A stretch of 18,313 bases of DNA. Source: an uncultured Alistipes sp. Lineage in GTDB: Bacteria > Bacteroidota > Bacteroidia > Bacteroidales > Rikenellaceae. The translations under genes and the position numbers were made by a program. Of this stretch, positions 7,791-15,718 are shown one piece after another (position 1 is the first letter of the stretch; every line of letters begins with the position of its first letter). The notes under the pieces are model-generated. The model saw nothing but the letters and a program-made list of their open reading frames with translations, was not told where the DNA came from and made no database searches. The DNA is taken from assembly GCA_904502285.1 (NCBI GenBank), contig CAJGEC010000033.1, positions 1 to 18,313 on the forward strand, given 5' to 3'.

Positions 7791-7816
7791 GGCCATTCGA
7801 CATCTGCCGAATAGCC
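7791..7816 (-). terminator. Probable terminator of the C69-lpdA unit
   Basis: GGC-C-ATTCG (7791-7799) pairs with CGAAT-A-GCC (7808-7816) with one mismatch around an 8-nt loop. Downstream on the minus strand is TCTCTCTTATTTAT, a weak pyrimidine tract. It lies about 60 bp past the lpdA stop. Between the two is a short tandem CCTTTCT repeat (7851-7870). Confidence 0.5.
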
Positions 7817-7876
7817 CCTTGTCAAAGCGAGAAATCAAGAATAAACTTCCCCTTTCTCCTTTCTCCTTTTCAGAGA

Positions 7877-9259
7877 TTACATATGGATAGCGCAACCCAA
7901 AGCATCCTCCGCAGCCTCCATTACTGCCTCGTGCATAGATGGGTGTGCGTGGATTGTGCGAGCGATGCGGTGAGCATTTACGCCCAATACCTTAGCCAAG
8001 GTAGGCTCGCCAATCATCTCAGTCACGTTGTGGCCCACGAAGTGTGCGCCGAGCAACTTCTCCTCGCCATCGAAGATAAGTTTCACGAAGCCGTCGCGCT
8101 CACCTGCCGCAGTGGCCTTGCCCGATGCGGTATATGGGAACTTGCCGACCTTGTAGTCGATGCCCGCAGCCTTCACCTGTGCCTCGGTCATACCCACTGA
8201 GGCAACCTCAGGCGATGTGAAGATGCACGATGGGATAGTCGAGTAGTCGATAGGCTCAGGGTTGAGACCGCAGATATGCTCTACGCAGTGGATAGCCTCG
8301 GTAGATGCTACGTGCGCAAGGGCTGGGGTAGCGATGATGTCGCCAATAGCATATACGCCGTCGATATTGGTTTTGAAGTGTTCATCGACCTTAATCTTGT
8401 CACGCTCGATCTCGATGCCTACCTCCTCAAGGCCCATATCCTCGATGTTAGACTTGATGCCCACAGCCGAGAGAACGATGTCTGCCTCGATGGTCTGTGC
8501 GCCCTTCTTGCCCTCGATGTCGATGATGCACTTGCCAGCCTCGTTCACGCTGACCTGCTTCACGGTGGTAGAGGTCATAACCGTAGCGCGCAACTTGCGG
8601 AAGGCGCGCTCCATAGCCTTGGCGGTATCCTCATCCTCCAAAGGCATAATCTGTGGCATATACTCGATGATGGTGACCTTCACGCCCAAGGTAGCGTAGA
8701 TGTAGGCGAACTCCGAGCCGATAGCGCCCGAACCTACAACGACCATAGACTCTGGCAACTCAGGGAGTACCAAAGCCTCCTTAGAGGAGATGATATGCTT
8801 GCCATCAACAGGCATAAAAGGCATCACGCGTGGGCGGGCACCTGTAGCAAGGATGATGTTATCGGCCTCGTACTCTACGCCCTCGACCTCCACGATGTCG
8901 GCAGCCTTGAGGCGACCGAAGCCTGCGATAACGTCGATATTGTTCTTCTTGAGGAGGAACTGAACACCCTTGTTCATCGTCGTAGCAACCATACGCTCAC
9001 GCTCCACCATCTTTGTCCAGTCGGGCTTTACCTCGCCCTCGATGGTTACACCAAAGGTGGCTGCTGCCTTGCAATCGGCATATACCTGAGCCGAACGCAC
9101 AAGAGCCTTGGTTGGGATGCAACCCCAGTTGAGGCACACACCACCAGCGTCGGCCTTCTCGACGATAGCCACGCGCTTGCCACACTGTGCGGCACGGATA
9201 GCGGCTACATAACCACCTGGGCCTGAGCCGATAACGATAATATCATATCTGTTGTCCAT
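7877..9259 (-). CDS. lpdA: Dihydrolipoyl dehydrogenase (E3)
   Basis: FAD-dependent disulfide oxidoreductase that re-oxidises dihydrolipoamide with NAD+, serving 2-oxoacid dehydrogenase complexes or the glycine cleavage system. 460 residues. The FAD-binding motif is GSGPGG (11-16). The redox disulfide is Cys42/Cys47 in GGVCLNWGCIPTK. A second dinucleotide site, VVGSGAIGSEF, binds NAD, and YAIGDI contacts FAD. At the C-terminus HAHPSMHE supplies the catalytic pair His439 and Glu444. All catalytic residues are present. It lies 20 bp downstream of the C69 dipeptidase and is probably co-transcribed. No lipoyl-bearing E2 or H protein is in the window, so its partner complex is unknown. Confidence 0.95.
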   Translation of the reverse strand: MDNRYDIIVIGSGPGGYVAAIRAAQCGKRVAIVEKADAGGVCLNWGCIPTKALVRSAQVYADCKAAATFGVTIEGEVKPDWTKMVERERMVATTMNKGVQFLLKKNNIDVIAGFGRLKAADIVEVEGVEYEADNIILATGARPRVMPFMPVDGKHIISSKEALVLPELPESMVVVGSGAIGSEFAYIYATLGVKVTIIEYMPQIMPLEDEDTAKAMERAFRKLRATVMTSTTVKQVSVNEAGKCIIDIEGKKGAQTIEADIVLSAVGIKSNIEDMGLEEVGIEIERDKIKVDEHFKTNIDGVYAIGDIIATPALAHVASTEAIHCVEHICGLNPEPIDYSTIPSCIFTSPEVASVGMTEAQVKAAGIDYKVGKFPYTASGKATAAGERDGFVKLIFDGEEKLLGAHFVGHNVTEMIGEPTLAKVLGVNAHRIARTIHAHPSMHEAVMEAAEDALGCAIHM

Positions 9260-9279
9260 ACGATTTTTTGCTTATAAAA

Positions 9280-10911
9280 TTACTTTACGACCTTCAAAAT
9301 CTCACCCTTGTCTGCTGCCACGGCGCGCTTCCAATTCTCGGTGTAACCAGGCTGCTCGATCTTGCCAGGGATATCCTTGCCATTGCCATTGTCGATGAAC
9401 TTGCCGTTCTCCTCGCCCTTGACATTGCCGTCGATATACTTAACCATAAGGTACTTGTCGAGTGCTACCCACTGGTCGAATACCAACTGCGCATACTTCA
9501 CGCTGAACTCGGTGGTGAACTTACGCACCTTCTTGTCGTTGTACGACATATTTGCAATCTTTACGTCGGCATCAGCAACCACCTTGAGCATCTCGTTCTC
9601 CCAAGCATCGACCATCTCGCGAACATACTTGCCTACGCTGTTGTAGCGCAAGTAAGCGAACTGTGCAACGCGGTTAGTAATCCAGAACATTGCGGTATCA
9701 GAGTACTCCAACATAGAGCCGTTACCCTCGCGCAAGCACTCAGGAACCTCCAACGAGTTTACGTAGATAGGGGTCAATGGTGAGGTCGCAGCATCGTCGG
9801 TACCAAACCAGAGGATACCCACCTTCTCAGGACGTGCCTGGCCTACGAGCCAGAAGCCTGTCTGCTGTGTAGCTGTAGCGCGCTCGTTGCAGTACTCAAC
9901 ACCATCCACCTCGAAGTACATAGGACGCCAGCGGTATGGGCAACCCTCACCACCAGCACCGATATCTGTAGTCATATCCATCTTAGTGCCCTCATAGTGG
10001 TCGCGCATACAATCCATCAACAGCTTTGGAGAGACCTTCTGGCGTGGCATAACCCACAATGGCATACGGTTCTCCTTGTTGTGGCCCATAGCGTAGTCCT
10101 CATACTGGTCCATACCGTCAGCCACGGTGCGGAAGAAGGCCCATACACGAGCCTCGCAACCACGCATAGCACCAAAATCAAGTGGCGCATAGGCATCAGC
10201 AAAGCTGAAGTCCTCGTTCTTACCCTCGAACCAGCCGAACTCACGTGCTACATCTGCAACATCCTCAGCATAGAGGCAGTTCTCTGGGTCATCCCAAGGG
10301 AATGTTGTGATACGAGCCTGGTTGGCGTGAGCCGATACATAGCCGTCAGGAATACGACGTGCAACCCATACGATACCCTTCTTCTCAGGGCCCTTGCCGA
10401 TAAGCTCCATAATCCAAGCCTCCTGCTGGTCGATCAACGAGAACGATTCGCCAGAAGAGCAGTAGCCATAGGTGTTGGCGAGGTCTACGATGATGTCGAT
10501 AGCCTCACGAGCAGTCTTGGCACGCTGCAAGGTGATGTAGATAAGTGAGCCATAGTCGATGCCACCCTTTGGATCCTCCAACTCTGGACGGCCACCGAAT
10601 GTGGTCTCGGTGATGAAGAGCGAGTGCTCGTTAGAGTTGCCGAGAGTACGGTAGGTTACAGGAGCCTGCTTAATCTTGCCGATGTAGCGACCTGTATCCC
10701 ACTCGGTTACATCCATCAACTCGGTGAACTTCACAGGTACATACCTATAGAGTGAGCCGTAGAGACCGTGAGAGTCTGCCGCATAGGTCACCATATTTGA
10801 GCCATCGGTAGATGCTCCGCGTGTAACGATAAAGTTAGTACAAGCATCCGCCGTGGCGATGCCTGCAATAAATGCGCCCACAAGGGCAATAGCCTTGAAA
10901 AGTTTGTTCAT
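9280..10911 (-). CDS. Secreted C69-family dipeptidase
   Basis: 543 residues. It starts with a signal-like hydrophobic segment ending ATADA|CTNFIVT. In family C69 (Ntn-hydrolase fold, PepD-type) the Cys after such a segment becomes the N-terminal nucleophile, here Cys24. Other family features include TYAADSHGLYGSLYRY, SLFITETTFGGR and SGESFSLIDQQEAWIMELIGKG. In members of the family with known activity the enzyme cleaves dipeptides. Export suggests peptide scavenging in the periplasm or outside the cell. It precedes lpdA by 20 bp and runs divergently from yggS. The only promoter hint is a one-mismatch -7 box, TATCTTTC, at 10970-10963, with no good -33. Family certain, substrate unknown. Confidence 0.93.
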   Translation of the reverse strand: MNKLFKAIALVGAFIAGIATADACTNFIVTRGASTDGSNMVTYAADSHGLYGSLYRYVPVKFTELMDVTEWDTGRYIGKIKQAPVTYRTLGNSNEHSLFITETTFGGRPELEDPKGGIDYGSLIYITLQRAKTAREAIDIIVDLANTYGYCSSGESFSLIDQQEAWIMELIGKGPEKKGIVWVARRIPDGYVSAHANQARITTFPWDDPENCLYAEDVADVAREFGWFEGKNEDFSFADAYAPLDFGAMRGCEARVWAFFRTVADGMDQYEDYAMGHNKENRMPLWVMPRQKVSPKLLMDCMRDHYEGTKMDMTTDIGAGGEGCPYRWRPMYFEVDGVEYCNERATATQQTGFWLVGQARPEKVGILWFGTDDAATSPLTPIYVNSLEVPECLREGNGSMLEYSDTAMFWITNRVAQFAYLRYNSVGKYVREMVDAWENEMLKVVADADVKIANMSYNDKKVRKFTTEFSVKYAQLVFDQWVALDKYLMVKYIDGNVKGEENGKFIDNGNGKDIPGKIEQPGYTENWKRAVAADKGEILKVVK

Positions 10912-10988
10912 AATTCTATTAGGTTTTTGTTTTTATTAATATTATACGTTATTAAAATTTTCGAAAGATACTAATTTATTTTGAAACC

Positions 10989-11020
10989 ATTGCTATCTTA
11001 TTTAATAATTTGTAAATTTG
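10989..11020 (+). promoter_or_regulatory. Promoter of yggS
   Basis: ATTG (10989-10992), 20 bp, then TAAATTTG (11013-11020), a full -7 match. Leader about 15-20 nt. Confidence 0.6.
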
Positions 11021-11042
11021 TGGCATCAAAACCAATAGAACA

Positions 11043-11702
11043 ATGAGCATCAAAGAGCGTTTAAATAACATTTTGTCGAAACTCCCTGAGGGTGTTACTT
11101 TAGTTGCTGTATCGAAATTTCACCCCGTAGAGCGATTGCAGGAGGCCTACGAGGCAGGTCAGCGAGTATTTGGCGAGAGCCGTCCTCAGGAGATGGCATC
11201 GAAATATCAACAACTCCCCGCGGATGTTGAGTGGCATATGATTGGCCATCTGCAGACCAATAAGGTGAAGATGATTGCCCCCTTCGTCTCGATGATCTCG
11301 TCGGTGGATTCGGAGCGATTGATCGAGGAGATTGAGAAGCAGGCGGCTAAGTATAACCGCACGATAGATATCCTGCTTGAGGTACACGTTGCCGAGGAGG
11401 AGACCAAGTCGGGCTGGAGCGAAGAGGAGTTGTATAACTACTTGGCTACTGGGGCGTTGGAACGTATGGAGCATATCCGAGTGAGGGGCGTGATGACTAT
11501 CGCCTCGAACACGGACGACCAGAGCGTTGTGCGTCGCGACTTCCAACATATACGCAATATTTTCGAGGAGTTGAAGCCCCGCTTTGGTGAGGCCTTTGAC
11601 ACCCTCTCGATAGGTATGTCCGACGACTATCCATTGGCCTTGGAGTATGGCTCGACGATGGTACGTATCGGCACGGCTATCTTTGGTATGCGCGAGTATT
11701 AG
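11043..11702 (+). CDS. yggS: YggS/PROSC-family pyridoxal phosphate homeostasis protein
   Basis: PLP-binding protein of the fold-type III alanine racemase-like group, implicated in vitamin B6 homeostasis rather than catalysis. 219 residues, close to the family norm. The PLP Lys25 is in VAVSKFHPVE. Next come FGESRPQEM (commonly FGENxxQE elsewhere), WHMIGHLQTNKVK, the SVDSERLIEEI stretch, LEVHVAEEETKSG, RGVMTIA, and the C-terminal SIGMSDDYPLALEYGSTMVRIGTAIFG that holds the phosphate-binding part. It is a single-gene unit with its own promoter and a strong hairpin terminator before dnaK. Confidence 0.95.
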   Translation: MSIKERLNNILSKLPEGVTLVAVSKFHPVERLQEAYEAGQRVFGESRPQEMASKYQQLPADVEWHMIGHLQTNKVKMIAPFVSMISSVDSERLIEEIEKQAAKYNRTIDILLEVHVAEEETKSGWSEEELYNYLATGALERMEHIRVRGVMTIASNTDDQSVVRRDFQHIRNIFEELKPRFGEAFDTLSIGMSDDYPLALEYGSTMVRIGTAIFGMREY

Positions 11703-11707
11703 TGGAC

Positions 11708-11754
11708 GTGCCAAAGTCCGAACTGACATTTTGTCACTCTTTCGGACACGGCAC
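11708..11754. promoter_or_regulatory. Three-tier nested palindrome upstream of dnaK
   Basis: Arms from outside in: GTGCC (11708-11712) with GGCAC (11750-11754), GTCCGAA (11716-11722) with TTCGGAC (11741-11747), and TGACA (11724-11728) with TGTCA (11732-11736) around TTT. Seventeen base pairs with small internal loops. No T-tract follows, so it does not look like a terminator. A further TGTCA half-site is at 11765-11769. It is a candidate activator/enhancer site for dnaK or a structured RNA. Confidence 0.6.
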
Positions 11755-11781
11755 ACTGCGATTCTGTCATACAAAATGTAT

Positions 11782-11810
11782 AAATGCGTCACTTTTGGCG
11801 CATTTTTTCT
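11782..11810 (+). terminator. Terminator of yggS
   Basis: AAATGCGTCA (11782-11791) pairs with TGGCGCATTT (11796-11805), one T-G wobble, 4-nt loop. The tail is TTTTTTCTTTT. It overlaps the -33 region of dnaK. Confidence 0.75.
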
Positions 11811-11827
11811 TTTGGCACTACCTTTGT
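11794..11827 (+). promoter_or_regulatory. dnaK promoter region: TAnnTTTG box overlapping a sigma-54-like -24/-12 element
   Basis: TTTG (11794-11797), 21 bp, then TACCTTTG (11819-11826) gives a Bacteroidota vegetative promoter. The same DNA reads TTGGCAC (11812-11818) N5 TTGTT, that is GG-N10-GT, one base off the GG-N10-GC hallmark of sigma-54 promoters. Expected vegetative start is about 11833, some 60 nt before the dnaK ATG. Confidence 0.6.
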
Positions 11828-11894
11828 TCAATACCAGACCAAACTGAGCAAAACAAGCAGAATAAAAAATTAACAATATAAAACTTTAAAAACT

Positions 11895-13790
11895 ATGAGC
11901 AAGATTATTGGTATTGATTTGGGTACAACAAACTCGTGTGTAGCAGTTATGGAGGGTAACGAGCCCGTCGTAATTCCTAATGCTGAGGGTCATCGTACAA
12001 CTCCTTCAGTCGTAGCATTCACCGAGGGTGGTGAGCGTAAGGTGGGCGATCCTGCAAAGCGTCAGGCTATCACCAACCCTAAGCGTACAGTATTCTCTAT
12101 TAAGCGTTTTATGGGTGAGCGTTACGATGCGGTTACAGCAGATATCGCTCGCGCACCATACTCAATCGTTAAGGGTGAGAACAACACTCCACGTGTTGAG
12201 ATCGATGGCCGTCAGTACACTCCACAGGAGATCTCGGCTATTACCTTGCAGAAGATGAAGAAGACCGCTGAGGACTACCTCGGTCAGGAGGTTACTGAGG
12301 CTGTTATCACCGTTCCTGCATACTTCTCAGACTCACAGCGTCAGGCAACTAAGGAGGCTGGTGAGATTGCTGGCTTGAAGGTGCGTCGTATCATCAACGA
12401 GCCTACAGCAGCAGCGTTGGCTTATGGCTTGGACAAGAAGCAGGATGATATGAAGATTGCGGTTTACGACCTTGGTGGTGGTACCTTCGATATCTCAATC
12501 TTGGAGCTTGGTGATGGCGTATTCGAGGTTAAGTCTACAAATGGTGATACTCACCTCGGCGGTGATGACTTCGACCACGTACTTATCGACTATATGGCAG
12601 AGGTGTTCAAGGCTGAGCATCAGATCGACCTTCGTCAGGACCCTATGGCTCTCCAGCGTTTGAAGGAGGCTGCTGAGAAGGCAAAGATCGAGCTCTCGTC
12701 GGCAACAACTACCGATATCAACCTCCCATACATTATGCCAGTAAATGGTATCCCACAGCACCTTGTGATGTCACTCACACGTGCTAAGTTCGAGCAGTTG
12801 TGCGACCACCTCGTGCAGAAGACCATCGAGCCTTGCCGCACCGCTTTGCGTGACGCAGGTTTGCAGGCAAGCCAGATCGACGAGGTTATCCTCGTGGGTG
12901 GTTCTACACGTATCCCAGCTATTCAGCGCGTTGTTGAGGAGTTCTTCGGTAAGGCTCCTAACCGTTCAGTAAACCCAGATGAGGTGGTTGCTGTAGGTGC
13001 TGCAATCCAGGGTGGTGTCCTCACAGGTGAGGTTAAGGATGTCCTCTTGTTGGATGTTACTCCATTGTCACTCGGTATCGAGACCTTGGGTGGTGTGATG
13101 ACTCGCTTGATTGAGGCTAATACCACTATCCCTACTCGCAAGAGCCAGGTGTTCTCTACCGCTGCCGACAACCAGCCTACCGTGACTATCAACGTATGTC
13201 AGGGTGAGCGTGCTATGGCTGCCGACAACAAGTCTATCGGCCAGTTCAACCTCGATGGTATCCCAGCGGCACCACGTGGTGTTCCACAGATCGAGGTAAC
13301 CTTCGATATCGATGCTAACGGTATCCTTAACGTGTCGGCTAAGGATCTCGGCACAGGCAAGGAGCAGAAGATTCGTATCGAGGCATCGAGCGGTCTTACC
13401 GAGCAGGAGATTCAGCGTATGCGCGACGAGGCTAAGGCTAATGAGGCTAAGGATAAGGCAGAGAAGGAGCGCATCGAGAAGATTAACACTGCCGATTCGA
13501 ACATCTTCGCTACAGAGAAGAACTTGAAGGAGTATGGCGATAAGTTGCCAGCAGAGAAGAAGGCTGCTATCGAGGATGCTTTGGCAAAGCTTAAGGAGGC
13601 TCACAAGGCTCAGGATATCGCGGCTATCGACAGCGCTATCGAGGCTCTCAACGGTGCTTGGCAGGCTGCCTCACAGGATATCTACGCTCAGCAGCAGGCT
13701 CAGCAGGCACAGCAGGGTGGTCAGCAGGCAGGTGCTGGCAATGAGCAGCAGCCACAGCCTGAGGATGTAGACTTCGAGGAGGTTAAGTAA
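11895..13790 (+). CDS. dnaK: Chaperone DnaK (Hsp70)
   Basis: Cytoplasmic ATP-dependent chaperone. 631 residues, usual length. ATPase domain motifs: GIDLGTTNS (6-14), VITVPAYFSDSQRQATKEAG (137-156), DLGGGTFD (192-199, with the Thr197 autophosphorylation-type residue) and ILVGGSTRIP (332-341). The hydrophobic linker DVLLLDVTP (382-390) leads to the substrate-binding beta domain. The lid ends in a Gln/Ala-rich stretch and the typical EDVDFEEVK tail. No grpE or dnaJ is adjacent; it is a monocistronic unit with its own upstream regulatory region and a strong terminator. Codon choice is strongly biased to a few codons, as expected for an abundant protein. Confidence 0.98.
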   Translation: MSKIIGIDLGTTNSCVAVMEGNEPVVIPNAEGHRTTPSVVAFTEGGERKVGDPAKRQAITNPKRTVFSIKRFMGERYDAVTADIARAPYSIVKGENNTPRVEIDGRQYTPQEISAITLQKMKKTAEDYLGQEVTEAVITVPAYFSDSQRQATKEAGEIAGLKVRRIINEPTAAALAYGLDKKQDDMKIAVYDLGGGTFDISILELGDGVFEVKSTNGDTHLGGDDFDHVLIDYMAEVFKAEHQIDLRQDPMALQRLKEAAEKAKIELSSATTTDINLPYIMPVNGIPQHLVMSLTRAKFEQLCDHLVQKTIEPCRTALRDAGLQASQIDEVILVGGSTRIPAIQRVVEEFFGKAPNRSVNPDEVVAVGAAIQGGVLTGEVKDVLLLDVTPLSLGIETLGGVMTRLIEANTTIPTRKSQVFSTAADNQPTVTINVCQGERAMAADNKSIGQFNLDGIPAAPRGVPQIEVTFDIDANGILNVSAKDLGTGKEQKIRIEASSGLTEQEIQRMRDEAKANEAKDKAEKERIEKINTADSNIFATEKNLKEYGDKLPAEKKAAIEDALAKLKEAHKAQDIAAIDSAIEALNGAWQAASQDIYAQQQAQQAQQGGQQAGAGNEQQPQPEDVDFEEVK

Positions 13791-13826
13791 TTTGGGGCGA
13801 GTATCGCCAAATAACATATTGAGCGA

Positions 13827-13863
13827 GGGGCCATTCAACATTTCGTTGAGTGGCCTCTTTGCT
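13827..13863 (+). terminator. Terminator of dnaK
   Basis: A 13-bp stem, GGGGCCATTCAAC (13827-13839) with GTTGAGTGGCCTC (13845-13857), two wobbles, loop ATTTC, followed by TTTGCTATATTT. Confidence 0.8.
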
Positions 13864-13866
13864 ATA

Positions 13867-13898
13867 TTTGGATAATTGATAAAAAAGGATTATCTTTG
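13867..13898 (+). promoter_or_regulatory. Promoter of the flavoprotein-adenosyltransferase operon
   Basis: TTTG (13867-13870), 20 bp, then TATCTTTG (13891-13898). Both boxes match fully. The -33 box lies in the tail of the dnaK terminator. Confidence 0.75.
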
Positions 13899-13918
13899 TT
13901 TATTATTAAACCAAGAGT

Positions 13919-15169
13919 ATGGAATACGACGTAATAGTTATTGGCGCAGGCGCAGCGGGACTTATGGCTGCAGGTACTGCAGCGATGAGTGGCCGTTCGG
14001 TGCTTCTTATGGAGAAGATGGAGAAGGCTGGCCGAAAGATACGCATCACGGGTAAGGGCCGTTGTAACCTTACCAATGCAAGACCTGCTGAGGAGTTTAT
14101 GGAGAAGGTGAGGACCAACCAGGAGTTCTTCTCTGTGGCCTTTTCGGAGTTTAACAACCGTGCCACGGTACGCTTCTTCGAGCGTCTCGGTGTCAAGTTG
14201 GAGATTGAGCGCGGCGAGAGAGTCTTCCCTAAGAGCGGAAAGGCGTGGGATATCGCCAATGCCTTGGTCGATTTCTGCGAGGATAAGGGCGTTAAAATTC
14301 TCTATAAGACACAGGTTACGGCTATCGAGACCTTGGACGGCAAAGTTACAGGTGTGCGCTATCGCAATTCCAGAGGCTTTGAGCGTAGGGAGGAGGCTAA
14401 GCACGTCATCGTGGCTACGGGAGGCGTGAGCTATCCCTCTACAGGCTCTACGGGTGATGGCTACGACTTCGCAGCCTCTGTGGGCCACTCGATTGAGCCT
14501 ATACGCCCATCATTGACCCCACTCGTCACGTCGCACCCACAGAAGGAGTATCTCAATGGCTTGTTGCTCAAGAACGTAGGTGCAAAACTATATGTCGATA
14601 ACGAACTTGTTCAGGAGGAGTTCGGTGAGTTGGGCTTCTCGGAGCGCGGTATCGAGGGTGCTGTGGCATTGCGCCTTAGCCGAGATGCTGTGGATGCTAT
14701 CATCGACGAGAAGCGTGTGAAACTCATTATAGACCTTAAGCCAGCCTTAGACGAGGAGACTCTTCTGGCTCGTATCGAGAGGGAGATTGCCGAGATGCAG
14801 TCGTCGGAGTTCTTCTCGGAGTTGTTGCGTAAGTTGGTGCCAAAGCAGATGGTGGTGCCGTTGGCTAAGGAGGTGGACTTCCACTCTAAGACCTATGTCG
14901 GCAAACTCTCAGATGCGGAGAAGCTACGCTTGGTGAAGATTCTCAAGGGTATGGTATTCCCAATTTCGGATTATGCACCATTCCAGTTCGCCATTGTTAC
15001 GGCTGGTGGTGTCGATTGCAACGAGGTGAATAAGTACACTATGGAGTCTACCTTGGTCAAGGGTCTCTACTTCGCTGGCGAGGTGCTTGATATCGACGCT
15101 AATACTGGTGGCTACAATATGCAGATTGCCTTCTCTACGGGCCGTCTTGCTGGACAACTTAAAAAGTAG
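13919..15169 (+). CDS. NAD(P)/FAD-dependent oxidoreductase, BaiN/HI0933 family
   Basis: 416 residues, full length. The N-terminal FAD-binding Rossmann motif is VIGAGAAGLMAAG, followed by the family signature GRKIRITGKGRCNLTNA (residues about 40-56). Middle motifs are VIVATGGVSYPSTGSTGDGY and the LTPLVT region. The C-terminal flavin contact is GLYFAGEVLDIDANTGGYN. Members include BaiN, implicated in bile-acid 7-dehydroxylation in clostridia, but most have no known substrate, so that role should not be transferred here. It is first in an apparent operon, with a gap of only 6 bp to the next gene. Confidence 0.9.
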   Translation: MEYDVIVIGAGAAGLMAAGTAAMSGRSVLLMEKMEKAGRKIRITGKGRCNLTNARPAEEFMEKVRTNQEFFSVAFSEFNNRATVRFFERLGVKLEIERGERVFPKSGKAWDIANALVDFCEDKGVKILYKTQVTAIETLDGKVTGVRYRNSRGFERREEAKHVIVATGGVSYPSTGSTGDGYDFAASVGHSIEPIRPSLTPLVTSHPQKEYLNGLLLKNVGAKLYVDNELVQEEFGELGFSERGIEGAVALRLSRDAVDAIIDEKRVKLIIDLKPALDEETLLARIEREIAEMQSSEFFSELLRKLVPKQMVVPLAKEVDFHSKTYVGKLSDAEKLRLVKILKGMVFPISDYAPFQFAIVTAGGVDCNEVNKYTMESTLVKGLYFAGEVLDIDANTGGYNMQIAFSTGRLAGQLKK

Positions 15170-15175
15170 GATGCT

Positions 15176-15688
15176 ATGAAACGCTCTGGACGAACAATAA
15201 TGCAACGACTCAAAGACTTGTCGTATCTGCCATCATATATCGGCCGAGCGCGCTATTTCCGTGGCCACGGAGTCCACTCTCCATATATCTATGCTATTGT
15301 GCGTCAGGTATTTATGCGTAGAGGTCTCTACGACGAGAGTTGTACGCTCTATACCGAACTCGTCGAGCGAGGTGTAGCAAAACGTAGGGCCGAGGAACTT
15401 ACCAATTTGGTGTGGCACTGTGGTTATAAGAGTTGGTCGATAGATGTTATGGGCCGTAGTGATATAATTTTTGCAACTCTCGACACGCAATGGTCCGACT
15501 TGGAACAGTATGCCGACTATGCACGTGGTATCGGAGCTACGCTCTGTATAATGAATCCCTATAACAACCGTGAGCGTTGGCAGACTTGTTGCCGAATTAT
15601 AGATAACCACCCCTCGACAACGGTGGATAACAGAGCATATTTATTGGTATTCAACAACCACCTCCCCAAGCAGCGTTTCTGTTTGTAG
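15176..15688 (+). CDS. Conserved-looking protein of unknown function with GHGVHSP motif
   Basis: 170 residues from the ATG at 15176; an ATG at 15200 is a possible later start. The N-terminal RARYFRGHGVHSPYIYAIV resembles the opening of a group of Bacteroidota class I SAM-dependent methyltransferases (GHGVHSPF). I see no glycine-rich SAM-binding motif afterwards, and the protein is shorter than those enzymes. The C-terminal SVDNRAYLLVF-type stretch (here STTVDNRAYLLVFNNHLPKQ) looks well formed, so it is probably an intact gene, not debris. There is no signal peptide or membrane span. Lying between a flavoprotein and an adenosyltransferase (6-bp and 30-bp gaps), it is likely co-transcribed. Function unknown; a reduced methyltransferase-like scaffold is my inference only. 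Confidence 0.75.
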   Translation: MKRSGRTIMQRLKDLSYLPSYIGRARYFRGHGVHSPYIYAIVRQVFMRRGLYDESCTLYTELVERGVAKRRAEELTNLVWHCGYKSWSIDVMGRSDIIFATLDTQWSDLEQYADYARGIGATLCIMNPYNNRERWQTCCRIIDNHPSTTVDNRAYLLVFNNHLPKQRFCL

Positions 15689-15718
15689 CGCGGGGTGGGG
15701 TAGCGATAATATTTTTAT

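Noticed and set aside
7711..7803. N-terminal extension of TruA to the ATG at 7803
   Set aside because: The extension includes the -7 box, and the family sequence begins at MARYFIELQYDG.
8276..9226. Long plus-strand open frame (316 codons) opposite lpdA
   Set aside because: It is a shadow of the strongly conserved lpdA frame, with low-complexity Leu/His/Asp-rich content and no recognisable domain.
11100..11876. 258-codon minus-strand open frame across yggS and the dnaK upstream region
   Set aside because: It lies antisense to yggS and its terminator, and its protein shows no domain-like pattern.
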